A stretch of DNA of 64,000 bases. Source: Athripsodes cinereus. Taxonomy: Eukaryota; Arthropoda; Insecta; Trichoptera; Leptoceridae. The stretch spans positions 26,549,542-26,613,541 of the forward strand of contig OX388305.1 in NCBI GenBank assembly GCA_947579605.1, in the 5' to 3' direction. The notes under the pieces are model-generated. The model was given only the letters and a program-made list of their open reading frames with translations, was not told the origin of the DNA and ran no database searches. Below, piece by piece: positions 9,979-21,900 of the stretch; the first letter of the stretch is position 1, and each line of letters opens with the position of its first letter. A program made the translations under genes and the position numbers.

Positions 9979-10004
9979 AACATAAAAAAAAACTAATCAG
10001 CACT

Positions 10005-10647
10005 TTGAGTATTTATTCACAGAATGTCAGAGGTTTAAAGTCCAAATTGTCAACATTACGTCAAAACGTACCATTTTTAGATCATCCCTTATTCTTGTTT
10101 ACGGAAACATGGCTCGACAACACTATTAGTAATTCAGAATTGGGATTTACATCTCATATCGTATATAGATGTGATCGTAGTCCCCTCACAAGTAAGAAAG
10201 AAAGCGGAGGTGGTGTATTGTTGGCTATAAGAAAAAACATCCCATCTGTTCAAATCAAATCAAAGAACAAAAGTTTGGAGCAGTTGTTTGTCTTGTTGAG
10301 GCTTGGATGCCAGAAAGTCATTATTGGAAATATTTACATCCCGCCATCATCTACCCCCGATTTATATAGGCTTTACTGTGATGAAATCGAGCAACTTTGT
10401 TCGAGATATCCTCAGGCAACGTTTATTCTATGTGGTGATTATAACTTACCGGGAATTATATGGAAGCCGGAAAACAATATGTTCCCTATAAATGAGAATA
10501 ATAATGATGGAGCAAAGGAACTGATCGAAACTATGATGTTTTTGGGCCTGTCTCAACAAAATTTTATATTAAATTCACGAAATCGCCTTCTTGACTTAGT
10601 TTTTCTAGCTGTAACTCACTAACAGTTGAACTTTCCGATGATGAAGC
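10005..10647 (+). pseudogene. LINE ORF2, AP-endonuclease domain (part 1 of split gene)
   Basis: The frame starts MSIYSQNVRGLKSKL and includes TETWLDN (catalytic Glu), GGGVLLAIR, VIIGNIYIPPSS and ILCGDYNLPGIIW (catalytic Asp-Asn). These are the hallmarks of an apurinic-endonuclease-type LINE nuclease that nicks the target for priming. After LLDLVF the track frame is wrong. A missing T in the TTTTT run near 10603 shifts it, and the correct frame (NSLTVELSDDEA) runs on to 10647. There a poly(T), the tail of an inserted opposite-strand LINE, cuts the gene. The rest lies at 14973-17159. Confidence 0.86.
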
Positions 10648-10784
10648 TTTTTTTTTTTTTTTTTTTTATTTTTTTTTTAATTTATTTTATTTATACAATA
10701 TACGGCGTGAGCCTTTTACATGTTAGCAAAAAAAAGTGTACCTAAGGAACAACAACAACAAAAAAAAACTAAGTAATCACAGTA

Positions 10785-13705
10785 GGGGAACCTGTTGAAC
10801 CTTGGCACTATGTGTACCTAGGCCACTGGGCTCGTTTCAAATATTCGCGCGATATTAAATTTTACTGTCTATGGTATTCGGTACATCACTACCGACTATT
10901 CAATGTGAAGTTAGTCACATACCGCCATTAAGCCAGTGTTTGCTGTCACCGAGGTTAAAACTTTTTTCGCCGAAAAAAGTAAGTATTTCTAATATATTTT
11001 GAAGTCTGATAGTTTTAAATGTTTTATATTAGTCAATTACTTTTTATATGCTATGTGTTCTTTTATATTACAAGTGTCCAAACAATAAAAAACTTACGAG
11101 ATAAGTAACCTCAAAACTATTTAAAATCCATCGTTTTGTTGAAGTTGGAGTAGTGTTGTACCTTTGCCACTGTCGATCAGTTGTACCTTGGCCACTGGCC
11201 AAGGTACAACCTGGATGTTGTACTTTGGCCTATTAGAATATTTTATTAAATTATTTCACACTCATGCAATATGTTCCTGATCAAATATCTTTATTATTTC
11301 AGAAATCATGCCTAGAAGTAAAGAGAAGAAGACAAGGACGCTTATTAATGTGAATGATCTGACAAATGCCATTAAAATGATTAGAGAGAAAAAATTCACC
11401 ACTTTCGGTGCTTCCAAACATTTTGGATTACCAAGAACAACTTTGCGTCGTCATTTAAAGCACTGTTTGGAAATAGGTAATGATGTAAGCAAGTTACACG
11501 AAAACCTTGCAGTTAATCAAGTTTTTGATCGCACCGCAGAGCAAAGTCTGGTTGACTATATTAAAGACGCAGCACACTTGCAATTTGGATTGACTCTAAA
11601 AGACGTGAAAGTACTTGCTTACCAATTTGCAAAAGCGAATGGAAAAAAGTACCCTAAGAGCTGGGATACAAACAAAATGGCTGGAGATTATTGGCTGCGA
11701 TTATTTAGGAAGCGATACCAAAACGAATTGTCTTTAAGAAAGCCTGAAGCTACTAGTTTGGCTCGCTTTTCGGCGTTTAACAAACATACTGTGAGTTTAA
11801 CATACGACAATTTTAAGAAAGTCCTTTCTCAATGTCCCTCTGACATAAAAGCGACTGATATCTGGAATTTAGACGAAACAGGATTGTCCACTGTCCATGT
11901 TCCTCCAAAGATATTAGCACCTCTTGGCACGAAGCAAGTTGGGTCAATGACTAGCGCTGAAAGAGGAACGACGGTTACAATGATAGCGGCTATTAATGCA
12001 GGTGGTGGTTTTATTCCACCCATGCTGATATTCCCTCGTGTAAACTTTAAAGATTTTATGATAACTGGAGCTCCTGAAGGCAGTATTGGAGGTGCCAATC
12101 CATCCGGTTGGTCAAACGAGTCCATGTTTGTGAAATTCCTCCAGCATTTTATCAAATATGCAAAGCCTACCAAAGAACAGCCAGTCATTCTCATAATGGA
12201 CAATCATGAAAGTCATATATCGGTACCCGCAATACAAATAGCCAAAGATAATGGTGTAAAGCTTATTACTCTACATCCACATACTAGTAATCATATCATA
12301 TGCAACCATTAGACAAGTCAGTTTTTGGGCCTTTCAAGACTTATTTTAATACAGCGGCTAACGAGTTACTAATGTCTCCAGGTCATGTGGGAAAACCATT
12401 AACTATATATGATATTGCTGGCTTGGTGGGAAAAGCTTTTCCTCTTGCCTTCACACCAAACGATATTTGTAAAGGTTTTAGTTCAACTGGTTTCCATCCT
12501 TTGAATGAAAACATCTACACAGATGCCGATTTTATCCCCGCATCCTATTCTGATCGTCCACTTACTGAAAATTCTCCCACCAGAATTGATCAGGTGCCTG
12601 TTAGTCAGCCGACTGCGTCAGGTTTCGAAGTTATACATGGACAATCACCAACTTTGATATCGCCGGCTATAATACGCCCTCACCCAAAAGCGGAACCTCG
12701 TAAAGAAACACGAAAAGGAAGACAAAAAGGAAGATCCAGAATTTTGACCGATACACCAGAAATAATGCAAAAAAGATAAAAAAAAGAATTCTATCCGAAA
12801 CAGAAACTAGTGAAGATTCTAACAACTATTCAACGAGTGACACATCTGAAGGTACCTCCGACTGCCTCCGACAATAACAGCGAAGATGAGAACCTACAGG
12901 TTGAACATGTTAATGAAGAAAATTACAATATTGGAGACTATGTAATATTTTTATATGAAGGTTCCTACTTTGTCGGAAAGGTAGAATCAATATGTGAAAA
13001 AGGTGTATTGCTGAAATCAATGCAAAAATCACTTAAAAACTGGAAATGGCCTGAAAAAGAGGATTTGAATCTGTACCTTATAAGTGACATTATAGAAAAA
13101 ATTAAAACCCCGCAAAAAGTTAATAAGAACAGAGAGATTTTTTATGTTCCAGAGATACAAAAGTACTGGGATTTCTACTAAATCAATCGAATAATATATT
13201 ATTATAATTGTTGGTTTAAAATAAAATTCACTTAAAATGCATTTTTTTAAAATTTATTTTTACCAGTGCTAAAAGAGATCCCATAGGTAACCCACAGAAG
13301 GCCGAAGTTGGACGATTTGAACCGACCCAGTAGAGGGTGGCTCGAAATCTCCTTCCAAAATAATTAATTTTCTATGCTTTGTAAGATAGAATAGACCGAT
13401 TAAAACGATTTTGGTTAAGAAAAGTTAATAATTTACTTAAATTACCTCCAAATTTTCAATGTGTCCTAGGTACACCGTAGTGATGGCCAAGGTACATTGG
13501 GTATGTTGTACCTTGGCCTCAATTACCATTTTTTTTAACTTTAAAATCTATGTATTAAGTATGAAATATACATTTCTGATATTTTGGTGGTGAGTACCCA
13601 AATAATTGACCTTTCAAAATATGCAATTATGATTTGTGTGCTGTACGTCAAATCACAATGAAAAATATATATCTAAAAAACTGTCCTAGGTACAACAGGT
13701 TCCCC
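10785..13705 (+). mobile_element. pogo-superfamily DNA transposon, 2.92 kb, with TIRs and TA duplication
   Basis: The ends are inverted copies starting GGGGAACCTGTTG. TA flanks both sides (10783-10784 and 13706-13707). Just inside, the motif GTACCTTGGCCACTGG and variants recur in both orientations: near 10800, 11160-11225 (a back-to-back pair) and 13450-13520. They are candidate transposase-binding repeats. The transposase gene lies between, on the plus strand, with two frame breaks. Because it sits inside the second LINE, it is the youngest of three nested insertions. Confidence 0.92.
11308..13181 (+). pseudogene. pogo-type DDE transposase (jerky-like), two breaks
   Basis: Three overlapping or adjacent frames make one protein. 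Frame 1 (11308-12312) starts with a pipsqueak-type helix-turn-helix (KKFTTFGASKHFGLPRTTLR), then the DDE core with IWNLDETGLSTVH (first Asp) and VILIMDNHESHIS (second Asp). Near 12290 the frame is lost and a stretch appears deleted. The usual LPPNTSHxxQPLD block survives as LHPHTSNHI and MQPLDKSVFGPF at the frame 2 start (12300-12779). Frame 3 (12810-13181) carries the C-terminal segment with GDYVIFLYEGSYFVGKVES, which is lineage-typical rather than catalytic. Frame 2 ends at a TAA within AAAAAAGATAAAAAA, a likely A-run slip. It would have bound the element ends and cut at TA. It is now inactive unless repaired by other copies. Confidence 0.87.
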
Positions 13706-14018
13706 TATATACAAAACAATACACCACAAGACAAGATTAACAACAAGATAATGTAAAAACAATAACAAAAAATTGTATATGAATAAGGTCAATATGAATA
13801 ATTAATTTTGGTATGTCAATATAAGTAAGTCAATACAAACAAGTACATAAGCATGTAAAAAATATGTCAAGAAATAAAATTAATTATCAATAATGATAAT
13901 TTAAATGTTATAAGATAAAGTAAACAAATACAGTAAAAAAACAATTAGACATGAACAGACATCAACAAATAGAGCAAAACCAATCACAAATAGATATCAA
14001 GTATGTTGTCATTTTCTT

Positions 14019-14942
14019 CTAATGATCCAATGAATGCCCATTGTCAGAGTACATATTTTGAAGAAAATAATTGATCACGTCAGTTTTATATTTCTGAAAA
14101 CTGTCGGCAGTGATGTCAGTACAGTCGACCACCAAATTACCCAGTCTATGTATACGAACCATCGGTGAGTGAAACAAATAATTGTTTCTCACATTGTGCT
14201 CTCGAAATAGTACCGACTGTCTAGTGCATCTGGTAGGAACATTAAACTGAATGAGTGCGAGGAGGTCTGGGGAATTAATTGCGCCATTTATTAATTTGTG
14301 CAGGAAACAAAGATCGATTATCTCTCTGCGATTCTTTAGGCTGGGTAGCCTAAGTTCTTCCATAAGAGCTGGGTAATCAATATTTTCAACCGGTATACCC
14401 ATCCTATAGTTGACGAGCCTCAAAAATTTTCTTTGCACCCTTTCAATGCTGTTGATGTGAATGGCGTAGTTAGGAGACCATAATACTGAGTTGTATTCCA
14501 ACAGGGGCCTCACCAGGGTTACAAATAATAATCTGAGAGACTGAATCAACCGCATGTCTACAGTGAGTCTAAAAACAAAACCCAAAGTTCTCATCGCTCT
14601 GCCAACAGTTTCCTCTATATGCAAGTTAAAAGTAAGATTTTCAGAGAATGTGATTCCGAGGTCTCGTATGCTTGATACGTTTTGGAGTTCAACATCATCA
14701 ATGGAATATTTGAAAGTAATGTGAGATTTGGTTTTATAAAATCGAAAAACCTGACATTTTGCTATATTTAGATTAAGTCTATTTTCTCTGCACCAGTTAT
14801 TCAAATTATCTAGGTTATTTTGCAATATGAGGCAGTCGTTATTACTATTTATAGTTTTATATAGCTTTAAGTCGTCTGCAAATAACAAGACCTCTATATC
14901 TCCGAAAATCTTTACTATGTCATTTACAAATATATTAAACAA
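14019..14942 (-). pseudogene. reverse transcriptase C-terminal half of the second LINE
   Basis: An open 307-codon frame on the minus strand. It starts in the middle of the polymerase: FNIFVNDI, then VLLFADDLKLYK with the FADD catalytic site, then the thumb and C-terminal region (SIRDLGITFSENLTF, VQRKFLRLVNYRMG). The N-terminal RT motifs and the endonuclease are gone through 5' truncation, so it is not functional although the frame is intact. It is related to, but clearly different from, the RT at 15657-17159. Confidence 0.87.
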
Positions 14943-14972
14943 TATTTTTGCTTACAAATATATTAAACAATA

Positions 14973-17159
14973 CTTTGCCTATAGATGATTACTATCCGCC
15001 GCTATTAATAAAAATGGATCCATTGGACACTAGTACTGGCACGGAGCGATCGTTTTCTTTTAACTACAACAAGGGCGACTACAACGCAGCAACTAGCTTC
15101 CTGTTTGAATGTGATTGGAGCTTTCTGCAGAGTGATAATATCGAGTTCTTGGTCGCTGTGTTTTATGGTATCTTGTACGACGCTATAAACCAATTCATTC
15201 CTTACGAAGAGTACAAATCTTCCACATATCCTAAATGGTTTTCAAAAGAACTTATTTGTCTTATTTTGGAGAAGAAGATTGCCCACAAGTATTTCAAGGA
15301 AACGGGTGACCTGAAGTATTATGATGCTTTCTCAAGGCTGCGATCCAAATGCAATAGGCTTAAGGCAACATGCTATTCAGATTTTATACGGCAAGCAGAG
15401 AATACCACTTCTGATATGAAGAGTCTTTGGAGGTTCAGAGACTCACTGAGAAAAAATGACAGTGACTATCCTCTTCAAATGTTTTTAAATAGTGAACGGG
15501 TCAACGGTTTACAAGAAACTGTTGATAAATTTGCTGATTTTTTTGGTAGTGTCTACGAGCAGGATGTCCAAAATCCTCTTCTTACCTTTAAAACTAATAA
15601 TAAATTTATAGATTTGTCCGATTACAATATATCTTGCTTGGACGTGGAGAAAAAAATTGTCTCAGCTTAAATTTACGAATTCTTCAGGTCCTGATAACAT
15701 CCCACCTGTCTTTTTGAGGAAATGTGCTCCGGCTCTTATCATTCCCCTTAACATTTTATTCAATAAATCTCTTTCTTCCGGTATTTTTCCATCGACATGG
15801 AAGATTGCCACTATTGTTCCCATACACAAAAAGGGTGATAAATCTGATATATCAAATCACAGACCCATTTGCCTCCAATCCACTCTAGCTAAATTGTTCG
15901 AATCGCTCGTTCTAGATAAAATGATGCCTTCAATTAAACAGACAATGATCGCTGAACAACATGGATTTTTGCCCGGTAAATCTACATTAACAAATCTCGC
16001 AATTTATGAAGATTTCATTTCCAGGAGCCTTGCTGAGGGCTGTCAAGTCGACAGCATTTACACAGATTTCAGCAAGGCTTTTGACAAGGTATCCCACAAT
16101 ATTCTTTTAAAAAAAATGTCAGACTTAGGAGTGGGAGATCCCCTACTTGGATGGCTCACAAGCTATTTAGAAGGGCAATCTCTTCGTGTGAAAATTAAAA
16201 ATTCACTTTCGAGCAGTTTTATGGCAACCAGCGGCTTGCCGCAGGGTAGTCACCTTTCTCCAGCCCTGTTTTTGATTTTTATCAATGATCTCACCTCAGA
16301 ATTTGAAGATGTAAACTGCTTGCTCTTTGCCGATGATCTAAAGGTCTTCAAACGAATAGAAAATATAGAGGACTGCTCGATTTTGCAAGGTAATCTGGTC
16401 AAATTGAATGCCTGGTGTCACAATAACCATCTTCCGTTGAATATTAGCAAGTGTCAATATATTTGTTTTTCCAGAAAAAAAAATACTTTTCATTTTAACT
16501 ATCGTATTGAGAATAGCTCTTTGGAATCGGTTAGTGAGATACGGGATCTTGGAGTAATATTTGATCAAAAGTTATCCTTTTCTAGCCATGTAACTGAACT
16601 GACAGGAAGGGCGTTGAAGTCTTTGGGATTTGTTCTCCGAACAGTCTGTGACTTCAGCAACATTCACGCAATTACCTTGCTATACAAATCATTGGTACGT
16701 AGTTTATTGGATTATAATTCCCAGATTTGGTCACCTACCTATGATGTCCATGTTAAAAATATAGAGCGTGTTCAGCACAGATTTCTTAGGTATATCAATT
16801 ATAAATTGCGCATTCCAAGGGAACAACTCAATTACGAACACTTGCAGGCACTACTAAATATTGAAGAGTTGTCTAGCAGAAGAATCGTGAACGACTTATT
16901 ATTTTTATTCAAAACTCTAAATGATTGTTTTGATGACCCTAATTTATTGCAACTAGTATACTTTCGTGTACCTAGTCGTAGTACTAGGAATCACGAACCT
17001 TTTTATTTCGAGAACTGTTCCACAAACTATATAAGTCATACAATATTCCCACGATTACATCGCTTGGGTAATGAACATTTATCCGATGTCGATTTGTTTA
17101 ACACCAGCCTTTCGGCTTTTAAATCACTTTTAAAAAATATGTTAATGCCTCCCGGTTAG
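14973..17159 (+). pseudogene. LINE ORF2, reverse transcriptase (part 2 of split gene)
   Basis: The first part (to about 15655) is the linker after the endonuclease (PIDDYYPPLLIKMD, then YPKWFSKELICLILEKKIAH). An extra A in the A-run at 15649-15655 shifts the frame. From 15657 a 500-codon frame holds a full [91 protein letters not shown] (FADD active site) and the thumb. It ends at 17159. It belongs to the same element as 9298-10647. Apart from the slip it is well preserved, so the copy is fairly young. Confidence 0.88.
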
Positions 17160-17505
17160 CTGTCATGACTTTGACTCCTTGATTCCTACTTTATATTTCT
17201 TACTGTTCTGCTTGTACGTTGTTGATTCTTTACGACATTGTTGTTGTTTTATTTGTTTCAGGTTCTTTATTATCTTAATGTATTTTGGTCCTTTCCAATT
17301 CAAATCAATTTTGCAGTTTAATTTCATATACTTACATTTTTAAAAGCATTTGCAATGTTACTTTTTTTTTATCTTCAATAATTGTTTCATATGGATGTTT
17401 TTATGTATATTATTTTTATTTTACATTTTATTTTTGTATTGGAATGCTTACAATTTGTACATGAACGTTGTAATCCCTCTTTATCTTATTTTAAAAAAAA
17501 AAAAA

Positions 17506-18182
17506 ATGTTTTAGATTTAAATCAGTATCGTCCAGGCTTTTAGCACTCCGCTCCATTAATAATGGTTGTCGACCTATGTAGTATGGGAAGGCATAGTGTG
17601 CGGGTGCTGGATAGGTACCTATATTATTATTTTTATTATTTTAAAACCATATTATTACTATATTTAATTTGTTAGTGCTACAGTATAGGTACTGTATTTT
17701 TGTTACATGCTGGATACTAGTAGTTTTATTGTCGCTCTACTGCAGCGTGGGTACTCACTATATTGTGTCCCGCCTGGACTATAGCGTTTATATTACTATT
17801 ATATTATAGCTGTATGTATAGGTATGGATTTTACATATACATTTTGTTGAATTTTTGTTTGTATCATTTACTATATTACTATTCACAATGTATTTTTATG
17901 ATATTACTGTATGCACATAGATATTGTATATATTAGTTATTTTATTTATTTATTTATTTATTTAATTATTAATAATTCACGGCGCTAGCCTTTTACATGT
18001 TGTTATACATTTACAAACATAGTTCATATGATGTTTATACAAGTGTAGAATATATTATTAGTGGAAACATTGTTATTATTTGTGTATTGAGTTTTATATA
18101 TGTTTTCTATTTCTTTCTTTTTTTTCTGTCAAAGGCTATTATGGCCGTCCATTGTATTAATAAATAATAAATAAATAAATAA
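17506..18182. other. LINE 3'-end debris
   Basis: No open gene. Bases 17936-18010 begin with a (TTTA)n run followed by GCGCTAGCCTTTTACATGTT. This resembles the opposite-strand LINE tail at 10690-10720, so it is the 3' end of another minus-strand LINE. Bases 18130-18182 end in (AAAT)n after GGCCGTCCATTGTA, a plus-strand LINE tail. Confidence 0.55.
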
Positions 18183-18856
18183 ATTATGTAGTGCAAGACT
18201 TTTTTCCATCAAAGGTTCCAAAGTTCTGAATAAAATGGATGAGAGCACCTTATATGATGTGTTTAAGAGAGTTATGCTCTATAATTACCACCGAGTAGTT
18301 GATCCCCTTTCTTATGGAGGGGGCATATATTTCCTCCATTCCACTCTGTGGGCATTATCTGTATTCTCCATGTCCCCTCTAACAGTTTTGCATACATGGA
18401 TGAAGTATATCCTGAAGAAATGATCTGCACATCAGATACCTTACATTTGTCAAGAGCATTTAGTACAAACACTTAGTGGATTAATGTTTTTCAATTTTTT
18501 TGGCACGGAGAGGGCAGCTTGCATGTTTATTGCATTTGGTTAGTCAGCTGGCTATCCCACTTGTGGAATATGCCGTGATGGGATAACAGTATTGTCAATA
18601 AAATTACTTTATAGTAGTACTCCATCGATTTTCATACAAATATGAAGGGGGGGGGCTTAAAAAAATTGGACCATAAAATGGTCCGGCAAGATCCATATTA
18701 TTATTCTCTGAGCTATTCTCCACCAAACTGCATTCATGGAACTCGGTCCTCATATTTTGCACACTCAACTCCTTCCAGCGCCTGCACTAAGATTTGAATA
18801 AATCTAAGTGAAAAGTTAACTGTGTTGTAATTAAAGTATAATATCACCATTATGAA
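18183..18856 (+). repeat. dispersed repeat family, third copy
   Basis: Reverse complement of 3530-2826 with few differences, lacking the private hairpin. It carries the core repeat on the minus strand (18500-18580). It ends about 60 bases from the last Pss reading frame, so it may have replaced part of the gene's original 3' region. Confidence 0.8.
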
Positions 18857-18914
18857 TTTTCACTCTGTGAATGTACAAACCTTAGAGTTATTAATATGTG
18901 TGAAGTGATTTTTG

Positions 18915-21900
18915 TTATCGAACAGCTAAAGCCGATTCGTAAGCGTCGGAACACCTAATACTCTCTTCTCTATTCTGCAAGTGATACATACTTTGCGATT
19001 GAACCATACCTATTGTAATATATATATATAAATAGCGGAGATACTTACACCCAGCCGTGGTTCCTATGTCTTCTGTTTCATCTGGACCAGATTCCTCTCC
19101 AGAAAGTGGGGAACTGGCACCACTTTGGCAGGTGGGACGGGCCTTGCATTTGTACCCTGGCTGTAACATCATGCAGTTAGCTACAACTTCAAACAACACT
19201 CTACAGACAACATTTTGTTAGGTAATAAGACAATGCCCGTGAAATTTATTATATAAAACTTAACAAACTGAATATTACCCGACAACCAATGTTCATGTAT
19301 AAGTCTACTCCTTATGAAGATATGATACAATGTATAGTTGGGTAACAGTGTAGATTTATACATGAAAACAATCAATGTTCGTTATGAGGACATACGAGAA
19401 TAGGATTGAATTGCAAAGGGAACATCCGCCACACAATTATAATAAATCATCTTACCTCAAAATATCTGTGATACAATAAACAGCCATAAACACAAAAAAT
19501 TGATATTAAAAACTGAATAAGGAGCCACATGATGATATTAAAGCTCTGTGCTTTGCTGAAGAGCTCTTTGCCATTCTTGATGCAGAGTAAAGCCTCGGTG
19601 ACCATGATGGCACCATACACCCAGCACTGTGTTCCTACTCTTTTACAGCGGGGATCTGTTACATATATGTAATATTGCCTAAAATCATAACACCACATAA
19701 TATAACAATCTATGTTTTATTACATTACATGAGATAAGTTTTACACGCTAATCTAATGGATTTTATACCTCACAGATGGTGCCACAATTACTCCTATGAG
19801 ACTCAATCGCGAGATGACCAATGGGTGAGAAGGAGGCATTTCAAATATATGCTTCAGGAAGAAGGTATTCAGTTCTGACAGTTGCCAAAATATAACAAGT
19901 TGGCACAAGGCAAAGAAGCGCATGTAAGTGCAGGTGGGATCTAACCATCTCACAGGGGCCCAACTGCGTGGAGTGAACTGGAGCATGGCCCTTTTTATTT
20001 TTCCTGAAGTGGTTGATATGTCTCTGAAACATAATATTATATTCTTGTAATTTGACATTCACATGGTGGAACATAATAAATCACTGTTATTTTAGCAACA
20101 AACCCAACACACCCACTCAGATCACATTGTTAGATACCTACAGAAAACCTTTGAACATCTAAAACATTTGAAAATCACAAGTCAGGCTTGGGAACTTACT
20201 CCACCTTCACGACACAACATTATTGCTTATTGTGAGGTTGTTTGAAGGTATACTAGAAGTTAGTAGAAAGCCAGATATTTTGTTTTTGAAAATATTACAC
20301 CTACATATAGTATTGCAATATAGAAATATAATTTTTCTTACTATATCATTCTTGGCTAGCAACTAAACTGAAAATGTATTAGAGATAATTTATTTAATGT
20401 CTTACCTAATGCTGACCCATTTGTACTCCCTCATCTCCAGCACACTGCAAATTTTCAATCCACACCAAATGCCAAATCCATTGCACATGAGAACATCTAA
20501 GATGATGGAGTCCCACCAGCATTCTACAAAGTTAGGCAGGAGATGTATAAAAGCAATTTCTGTGATCTCCCACATGCACGAGATCACCCAAAGCAGCCCC
20601 ATGTGACGAATCAATATAGCTTTGAACATCCATCCTAGGAAATGTCCCAGAGCAAATACATCTGTATGGGCCCATAGCTTAGCAAATGTTACATCCGAAC
20701 AATTCACTCCATACTCCTAAAAAACACAAATATATATTATAAGTACAAATAAAGTACCAAATTGTTTTAATGCTTCTTAGTACGCCCTACATACTAATAT
20801 CTAAGACCTATGCAATACACATATCATAATAAAACAACAATCAATTCTTCCAATATGTGTATAACCAGATCAAACCTGACTGGTACGTTGAAGCCTTAAC
20901 TACTAAATATGTTCATTCTTTTAAAGCATCCACACTGCCTTGAAGCAAATGAAAAGCAACTCAGAGACATTTCTTTGAGTTACATACATAACTATTTTAT
21001 ACCTCTCATATATATTCAATTTGAATTAAGTGAATGACCATAAATAGTAAAATATTAATATTTAATTAGGTACATTCATTTCTGAGAACTAATTATTTAT
21101 TAATTTCATGTCTTTTTGAGTGGCATGTTATACTGCCCTGCTAAGTAAAAACACAGTAATTACCAAACACATATGTGTCAGAATCGCAGACCAAGTTTAA
21201 AACTATCTTTTGTGTGTATTTTTTCAAGTATTACCAAACACAGATGTGTTTGGTAATTACTGTGTTTTTACTTAGCAGGGCAGAATAGGCTACCTGCCTT
21301 TGTAAAACATTCCATGTAAGATATTTAAAATGTTCAAATCAAGGATAAACAATTGCACCCATCCTGAATGCCTTTAGCAAGAAAGACAACTTGCATGTTT
21401 AGGTACAACATGGAATTAATAACAATAAGTGTAGCTGTGCAATATACAAACAATAATGTAATAGTACCTTTTCCATGTCAATATGGAAGTCTTTCAAACT
21501 CGGGTCTACCCAGAACAATATGGAGTTGACTGTATTGTAGCTTTGGAACAATAAAAATAGTAAAGAAAGCAGATAAAGAACTGAAAGTCCAAACACAATC
21601 CTCCAAACTGCTGGATGAGGTCGGGTAAAGGGTCCGTTAGGGAATGCCAGGACAGATATAATGAGAAAGAAGAATATCACACACCAAATGCCCGCCCAGA
21701 TGTTTTCCTGGAGACTTGTCTCATTCCTAAAACAAACAATACACTACACAGTAAACATTTATTCAAACTGTTTACTCAGTACTTGCAGGAATCGTCTAGA
21801 ATAAACAGCGAGCATCATTACTACGTGCCAATACCCCATGAGTGGTAACAATTATTTGTCATTATCATAATCACTGTTAATTAACATTAAATATGAGTTG

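Larger units (their letters stand above)
10648..14972 (-). mobile_element. second LINE, opposite strand, 5'-truncated, inserted in the first
   Basis: Its poly(A) tail appears as a T-run at 10648-10680. Its coding part (14019-14942 minus) is the C-terminal half of a reverse transcriptase. The 5' truncation is at about 14945, followed by a 28-base tandem duplication (the TTACAAATATATTAAACAAT block at 14924 and again at 14952). That looks like a filler made during insertion. The element itself carries the pogo transposon 10785-13705 in its 3' untranslated region. Confidence 0.85.
9298..17505 (+). mobile_element. CR1/jockey-group non-LTR retrotransposon, split by insertions
   Basis: A nearly full-length LINE in the order ORF1, endonuclease, reverse transcriptase, 3' tail. 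It is interrupted from about 10648 to 14970 by a second LINE that in turn contains a pogo element. Removing that insertion rejoins GATGAAGCTT with TTGCCTATAGATG in the reading frame of the endonuclease-RT linker. The insertion point is therefore clear, with a short CTTT duplication that cannot be separated from the poly(T). Two one-base slips in homopolymers (near 10603 and 15652) break ORF2. The tail ends in an A-run at 17492-17505. Confidence 0.88.

Noticed and set aside
9390..9983. Minus-strand 197-codon frame
   Set aside because: Shadow of LINE ORF1, which has clear homology on the plus strand.
11829..12203. Minus-strand frame within the pogo transposase
   Set aside because: Shadow of the DDE core on the opposite strand.
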